A stretch of 64,000 nucleotides of DNA. It comes from Macrococcus armenti (GTDB lineage: Bacteria > Bacillota > Bacilli > Staphylococcales > Staphylococcaceae). The notes beneath the pieces are model-generated. The model saw only the letters and a list, made by a program, of their open reading frames with translations, did not search any database and was not told where the DNA came from. The stretch covers positions 186,001 through 250,000 of the forward strand of contig NZ_CP083608.1 of NCBI RefSeq assembly GCF_020097135.1, written 5' to 3'. The translations under genes and the position numbers were made by a program. Below are positions 59,098-64,000 of the stretch, in pieces. Position 1 is the first letter of the stretch; every line of letters begins with the position of its first letter.

Positions 59098-59279
59098 ATG
59101 CGATATTACCGTATATAACGTAGTAAATAGAAAAGAATAAATTCATCATAAGTTTTTGCTATTCATTAGCGGAATTTATTCAACTTTTAATCAAATTTTA
59201 ATTTTTAGTTAAGTATCGTCCAAGAATTGCTCTGTATATTTGTAATTAATAAAACATTACAAATAAGGAGAGAACATAT

Positions 59280-60455
59280 ATGAAAATCGTAGTTATTCCA
59301 TCAGGTTTTAAAGAGAGTTTAAGTGCTGAAGAGGTGGGTTACTCAATCGCGCATGGTATTCAGAAGGTAGATCCGAGTCATGATGTTACTGTAATTCCTA
59401 TGGTTGATGGCGGAGAAGGTTTCGCTAAAACAATTACTAAATTGAAGTCTGGAGAAATTATTAATCATCGTGTAACGGGACCTATTGGAGAAAAGATTAA
59501 TTCATTCTATGGCATGTTTTATGAACAAGGTGTAAAAACTGCTGTAATCGAGATGGCAGCAATTGCAGGTCTTAAGAATGTACCGAAACATTTACGAAAT
59601 CCGTTAAAAACAACGACATACGGTGTTGGAGAGATGATGTTAAAAGCACTTGATGATGGTGCGGAGCGTATTCTTATTGGATGTGGTGATTCAGGTACAA
59701 ATGACTGTGGTATCGGTATGGCTCAGGCATTGGGTGTGCGTTGCTATGATGAAACAGGTCGTGAAATTTACATAGAAGGGGGCGGAGATATTCATCGTAT
59801 TCAATCTATAGATTTTTCAGGTTTAAATGATAATATTAAACGCATTCCAATCGATGCAGCTGTTAACTGGAAAAATGTATTATGTGGTGAACGTGGTGTT
59901 GCACGTGTATTTGGCCCTCAAAAAGGCGCAACGCCAGAGCAGGTCGAACTATTAGCAAACAATCTAGAATATTTAGCAGAGTTATATCATGAAGTTTCGA
60001 CTGAAGACTTAAAGTATGGCCAAGGTACGGGGGCTTCTGGTGGTCTTGGTGCTGGCTTAATTGCTGTATGCGGAGCGAAGTTACATCCAAGGTTTGAGAT
60101 TATTATGAAGTATATTCAAATTTCAGATGCAATACAAAATACGGATCTCGTATTTACAGCAGAAGGATGTCTGGATTATCAGACGCCTCACGGTAAGATT
60201 CCATCAGAAGTAGCACGTATTGCAAAACTTTATCATAAACCTGTTATTGCACTGGCAGGTACAATCGGTAAAAATGCAAAGATTAACTATGACACTGGAA
60301 TAGATGCATTCTCAAGCATTATCCCTCAACCAGCAACATTAGAAGACTCGATTTCGGATGCAAGTAAATGGCTGAAAAATTGTGCAGAAAATGCGATGCG
60401 AAAAGTAATGATTGGTATACTAATTGCTAAAGCGATGAAGTCGCATGCGAGTTGA
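59280..60455 (+). CDS. glxK: Glycerate 2-kinase (GlxK/GarK type)
   Basis: This 391-residue glycerate kinase of the GlxK/GarK family phosphorylates D-glycerate to 2-phosphoglycerate. It opens with KIVVIPSGFKESLSAEE, carries the PMVDGGEGF motif, the GCGDSGTNDCGIGMAQALG block and the C-terminal FTAEGCLDYQT. It overlaps the downstream SLC13 permease by 11 bases, suggesting a glycerate uptake and use operon. No glycerate dehydrogenase is in the operon, though a beta-hydroxyacid dehydrogenase lies at 4927. Confidence 0.92.
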   Translation: MKIVVIPSGFKESLSAEEVGYSIAHGIQKVDPSHDVTVIPMVDGGEGFAKTITKLKSGEIINHRVTGPIGEKINSFYGMFYEQGVKTAVIEMAAIAGLKNVPKHLRNPLKTTTYGVGEMMLKALDDGAERILIGCGDSGTNDCGIGMAQALGVRCYDETGREIYIEGGGDIHRIQSIDFSGLNDNIKRIPIDAAVNWKNVLCGERGVARVFGPQKGATPEQVELLANNLEYLAELYHEVSTEDLKYGQGTGASGGLGAGLIAVCGAKLHPRFEIIMKYIQISDAIQNTDLVFTAEGCLDYQTPHGKIPSEVARIAKLYHKPVIALAGTIGKNAKINYDTGIDAFSSIIPQPATLEDSISDASKWLKNCAENAMRKVMIGILIAKAMKSHAS

Positions 60456-61812
60456 TATTTCTAATAGGACGCTTATCATTACGATAAGCTGTCTATTGTT
60501 TGCGATTTATATCTTTACATCGACTGATTTTGAATATTTAGGTAAGATCAGCGTCATATTATTTGTCGTATCGCTCGTTATGTTTATTGCAACGCCACTT
60601 CCTGCTGCGCTTGTTGCATTGTTATTGTTAACATTAGGTGTATTGATAGGCTTGCCAAAGTCATTGCTATTCGGTTCGTTTGAACAGGATATAATATGGT
60701 TGATGATTGGCGCGTTTATCATTAGTGGAATGCTCGAAAAGAGCGGACTGATGAAACGGCTATCTGATTGGGTATTAAATCAAGGTCACACACGAAAAAT
60801 GAATCGTTTTATTTTTATTGCGTCCCAATTTATTAGTGTGGTTATTCCGTCAACTTCATCTCGTGCAGTAATGTTATTACCGTTATACGAGCAACTCATA
60901 AAGAAATTACCACAACATAAAACGTATTACAGTTTGCTCTTTCCAACACTTATATTAATGGGTTCAAATTTGACGTTGTTAGGTGCAGGGAGTCACTTGA
61001 TTGGAATGGGCTTACTTGAAGCTCAGAACAAGAATACATTATCATATTTTGAGTTTTTATTATTTGGTGCACCGTTTGGAATATTGATTGGTGTAGTTTC
61101 AATGTTAGTTATACGCTTGTTTACAAAAGTGAAACATGAGCATATCGTACATGAATATATAGAAAATAAACATTATAGTATAATTGAGAAAAAGTCATTA
61201 TTTATTATTATTGTAACAATTATCTTATGGATGACAGAATGGCTACACAATATGGATATTTCTGTATTAACATTATTTATTGCACTTATCATAATGCTGC
61301 CGTCATTGAATATACTGTCATTTAAAGAAGGTTTGAAGTACATTAACTGGAGCTTGATATTATTTGTTGCTGCAGCGAGTGCGTTAGGTTCTTTACTTGT
61401 AACGTACAATGTTGTAGATGATATACAGCAGACATTATTTAAAATGTTAACAAATTTAGAGTGGATGAATGAGTTTTATATGATGATTACGATTATCGTA
61501 ATCAGTGTACTTTCTCATTTATTAATTACAAGTCATACAACAAGAGCAATCGTATTAGTTCCAGGATTTTTATTATTAGCTGATATATTTCAATTAAATC
61601 CGACAGCGACAGTATTTTTAGCACTTATCGGCATGAACTACTGTTTGACGTTTCCTGTAAGCTCTAAGTCTATATTAGTATTTTATGAAGCGGATGCTGG
61701 TTTTACATCGAAGCAATTAATGACATTGAGTTTAATATTAACGCCGATTTATATTGCCGCTATGATTATATTTTATTATTGTTACTGGAGCCCGTTAGGA
61801 TTAACACTTTAA
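60445..61812 (+). CDS. SLC13-family anion permease, possible glycerate transporter
   Basis: This 455-residue membrane protein has about 11-12 helices and the arrangement of the SLC13/ArsB-like superfamily: IVSPSTSSRAV-like loop (VIPSTSSRAVMLLP) and TSHTTRAIVLVPG in the second half. Its start overlaps the glycerate kinase stop. Because of the coupling it may import glycerate or a related C3/C4 acid; this is inference. The response regulator follows 10 bases downstream. Confidence 0.8.
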   Translation: MRVDISNRTLIITISCLLFAIYIFTSTDFEYLGKISVILFVVSLVMFIATPLPAALVALLLLTLGVLIGLPKSLLFGSFEQDIIWLMIGAFIISGMLEKSGLMKRLSDWVLNQGHTRKMNRFIFIASQFISVVIPSTSSRAVMLLPLYEQLIKKLPQHKTYYSLLFPTLILMGSNLTLLGAGSHLIGMGLLEAQNKNTLSYFEFLLFGAPFGILIGVVSMLVIRLFTKVKHEHIVHEYIENKHYSIIEKKSLFIIIVTIILWMTEWLHNMDISVLTLFIALIIMLPSLNILSFKEGLKYINWSLILFVAAASALGSLLVTYNVVDDIQQTLFKMLTNLEWMNEFYMMITIIVISVLSHLLITSHTTRAIVLVPGFLLLADIFQLNPTATVFLALIGMNYCLTFPVSSKSILVFYEADAGFTSKQLMTLSLILTPIYIAAMIIFYYCYWSPLGLTL

Positions 61813-61822
61813 GAGGTGAATT

Positions 61823-62491
61823 ATGGAACATATATTAATAATCGAAGATGATGAAAAGATTTCACGTGTAATCGAACTTGAACTTGAATTTGCAGGATAT
61901 AAAGTGAGTAAAGCGTACACTGGACGTGAAGGATTAAATATATAAGAATCTAATCAAATTGATTTGATATTACTGGATGTAATGATACCTGAACTTAATG
62001 GTCTTGAAGTGTTACGCCGTATACGTATGGCTGATGAACAAACTAAGATTATTATGCTTACAGCACGAGATACGGTAATGGATAAAGTTGGTGGGTTAGA
62101 TGGTGGCGCTAATGATTATATGACGAAGCCGTTTGAAATTGAAGAGTTGCTTGCACGTATTCGTGTACATCTGAAAAGCGCAGATGTTAAACCGGTTAAT
62201 GAAGTAGTAACGTTTAAGTCTATCGAAATACACCCTAATGTACGTGAAGTCTATTTAAATGGTAAAAATATAGAGTTAACGCAAAAGGAATACGATTTAC
62301 TTTATTATTTCATTGATAATAAAAACCAAGTATTAAATCGTGAACAAATTATTGAACATGTTTGGGGATATGATTATGCGGGAGATACTAATATTGTAGA
62401 TGTATATGTACGATATATAAGAAAGAAATTAGGGACACCGCATGATTATATAAAAAGTGTTCGTGGCATGGGATATTTAATAAAGGAATAA
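61823..62491 (+). pseudogene. OmpR-family response regulator with in-frame stop at codon 41
   Basis: The frame from ATG 61823 (GAGGTG upstream) encodes a complete 222-residue OmpR-type regulator: a receiver with IIEDDEKIS, phospho-acceptor D52 in LLDVMIPE, and a winged-helix domain (ELTQKEYDLLYYF, VDVYVRYIRKKLG). It is interrupted by TAA at 61943-61945, codon 41, with the same frame open on both sides. The sequence resembles ArlR. Restart from TTG 61964 would lose the first receiver strands. It is either a true nonsense mutation or a sequencing error. Confidence 0.8.
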
Positions 62492-62495
62492 TTAT

Positions 62496-63866
62496 ATGAA
62501 GTTAAGTACTAAAATTCAACTGTATACTACTGTTATGATCGTACTCACATTAATTGTAGTGAATGTTTTCGTATATATTACGTTTAAGAAAAATGCTATT
62601 CAAAACGAAGTGCATCAATTAGAAAATAGGGCAATAAATATTATTAAAGAATTAGAAAAGTCCAATCAAACAAAACAGGATAACGAAAAGATTATCGTCA
62701 ATCATTTACTGTCAGACGGATCTGTTACGATTGTTAATCAAAATAATAAACGCAAACTTCAAATTATGACGAAACAGCATTATCGTAATTTGATTGAAGA
62801 CTATACGGATAAACAAACAGATAAGTACATTACACGTGGGAATCATCATTTCGTAATGGTTTCTGTACCGGTACTCTGGGAAGATAAAGAGACTGTCAAC
62901 TTGCAAATATACGAGAATATTGATATGAAACACGAATCATTTGAAAACTTAAAGTGGATATTAATCGGTTCTACAATTATGGTTACGATCATTACTATTA
63001 TTCTTAATATGATTATTACGCATAGTATATTAAAACCAATTCATCTGCTCATAAATAAAATGTCTAACATTCATAAAACGAAAGGTTATACAAAAATTGA
63101 AAGTATAGAAAACACATCAAAAGAATTAGATGATCTGACCGATACATTTAATTTAATGATGAAACGATTAAGTGAACAAGAAGAGAAAGAACAGAGTTTT
63201 ATTGCAAACGCCTCACATGAATTAAAGACACCTATAACTGTAATTAAAAGCTATAGTGAGATGTTAAAGCGCTTCGGTAAATCAAAGCCAGAGGTATTGG
63301 ATGAAGGATTAGACGCCATACATGAAGAAGCGATAAGGATGAGTTATTTAGCGAATCAAATGTTACAGATTACGTCATTTCATAAGCAAACGAAACATAA
63401 TGAACGTGAATCATTTGAACTTATCCAATTGTTACAAAGTACCGCAAAGAAATTATCGATTACTCATGGGCGAGAAATTGATGTTCAATCAAAAATAAAG
63501 ACTTTACACATAAAATTAAATCAGGAGCAATTTGTGCAACTCATTACAATATTTATCGATAATGCGATTAAGTATAGTGATAAAAGTGTAGTGATTGCGT
63601 TGAACCAAAAACATAAAAATGTGATGCTTCAAATTGAAGATAAGGGCATAGGGATACCTGCAGAAAGTCTGGATAAGATATTTAATAGATTTTATCGTGT
63701 AGACAAGGCACGTACTAGAAAGACAGGTGGCAGCGGTTTAGGGTTATACATTGCAAAAGAGATTGCACAAGCAAATGATATAGGGATTGATGTATATTCA
63801 GAATTAAATTACGGAACAACGGTTAAATTAACGATAAAGGAGCAGTACATTGAAACATTTAGTTAA
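62496..63866 (+). CDS. Sensor histidine kinase
   Basis: This 456-residue membrane kinase is of the OmpR-partner type and ArlS-like in layout. Helix 1 is at about 10-30, an extracellular domain at 31-152, helix 2 at about 153-175, HAMP to about 230. The dimerisation box carries H241 in ASHELKTPI, and the ATPase has FIDNAIKY, DKGIGIP and GGSGLGLYIAK. It starts 4 bases after the response regulator stop and overlaps the PepSY gene start by 17 bases. Its cognate regulator is interrupted, so signalling may be broken. Confidence 0.9.
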   Translation: MKLSTKIQLYTTVMIVLTLIVVNVFVYITFKKNAIQNEVHQLENRAINIIKELEKSNQTKQDNEKIIVNHLLSDGSVTIVNQNNKRKLQIMTKQHYRNLIEDYTDKQTDKYITRGNHHFVMVSVPVLWEDKETVNLQIYENIDMKHESFENLKWILIGSTIMVTIITIILNMIITHSILKPIHLLINKMSNIHKTKGYTKIESIENTSKELDDLTDTFNLMMKRLSEQEEKEQSFIANASHELKTPITVIKSYSEMLKRFGKSKPEVLDEGLDAIHEEAIRMSYLANQMLQITSFHKQTKHNERESFELIQLLQSTAKKLSITHGREIDVQSKIKTLHIKLNQEQFVQLITIFIDNAIKYSDKSVVIALNQKHKNVMLQIEDKGIGIPAESLDKIFNRFYRVDKARTRKTGGSGLGLYIAKEIAQANDIGIDVYSELNYGTTVKLTIKEQYIETFS

Positions 63867-64000
63867 ACCATTTCTATATTTTGTAACGATACTACTGACA
63901 ATTGTACTTGCTGTTGTAGTTTTTCAGAGTAACCGAGCGTTGCTTAGTGAAGCTGATGCAAAGAAAATAGTTGCCGAACGTTATGCAGGTGACATTAAAG
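63850..64000 (+). CDS. PepSY-domain membrane protein (3' partial)
   Basis: This gene starts at TTG 63850, 7 bases after AAGGAG, inside the kinase 3' end, and is open to the window edge (50 residues visible). A membrane or signal helix (FLYFVTILLTIVLAVVVF) is followed by LSEADAKKIVAERYAGDIK, the beginning of a PepSY domain. It probably belongs to the same operon as the two-component system. Confidence 0.7.
   Translation, partial: MKHLVKPFLYFVTILLTIVLAVVVFQSNRALLSEADAKKIVAERYAGDIK

Overview
The window is chromosomal DNA of a low-GC member of the Staphylococcaceae, most likely Macrococcus (caseolyticus/canis group). The ribosomal proteins and FemX look staphylococcal, the S10-spc-alpha cluster runs into ecfA1-ecfA2-ecfT-truA-rplM-rpsI, and an integrated element at the 3' end of rpsI carries a divergent mec operon. 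This is the known site and cargo type of Macrococcus mecD resistance islands. The assignment comes from recognising sequence, not from a database search.

Positions 1-20400 are core genome: the end of a lactate-oxidation operon (lutB partial, lutC), a VOC protein, femX for the first glycine of the peptidoglycan bridge, a beta-hydroxyacid dehydrogenase, an RND exporter, a NorA-like MFS exporter, a YbaK deacylase with a phosphoesterase, a HAD/GNAT pair, topB, a SLC13 transporter, a PepSY lipoprotein, an NCS2 purine permease and several small membrane proteins. Convergent pairs are separated by compact bidirectional terminators.

Positions 20620-39540 are the translation block. A sigma-A promoter and structured leader precede rpsJ. 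The run continues through secY, adk, a KOW protein, infA, rpmJ, rpsM, rpsK, rpoA and rplQ and ends at two tandem terminators. The ECF transporter energising module, truA and rplM-rpsI follow, with a separate promoter and leader before rplM.

Positions 39422-55400 are a genomic island of about 15.9 kb, bounded by 59-bp direct repeats of the rpsI 3' end with one mismatch. From left to right it has: a small basic protein, a tyrosine integrase, an XRE repressor, a divergent operator region, an HTH (excisionase-like) protein, a VirE-type replication ATPase, an inverted TGTCCC repeat (candidate replication origin), three tandem hairpins followed by two ribbon-helix-helix proteins (candidate transfer origin), three small accessory genes, mecI-mecR1, mecD, a membrane protein overlapping mecD, and a four-gene operon of BsuBI/PstI-type methyltransferase, endonuclease, DUF262 protein and phosphoribosyltransferase-like protein. 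The element therefore combines SaPI/PICI-like integration and replication genes, beta-lactam resistance and a defence operon. The defence operon and the candidate transfer origin are the least explained parts.

Positions 55400-64000 return to core genome: a DUF488 protein, a truncated reductase remnant, two paralogous membrane proteins with a TPM-domain protein, a DoxX-like protein, glycerate kinase with a SLC13 permease, and a two-component system whose response regulator has an in-frame stop at codon 41. A PepSY protein runs off the right edge.
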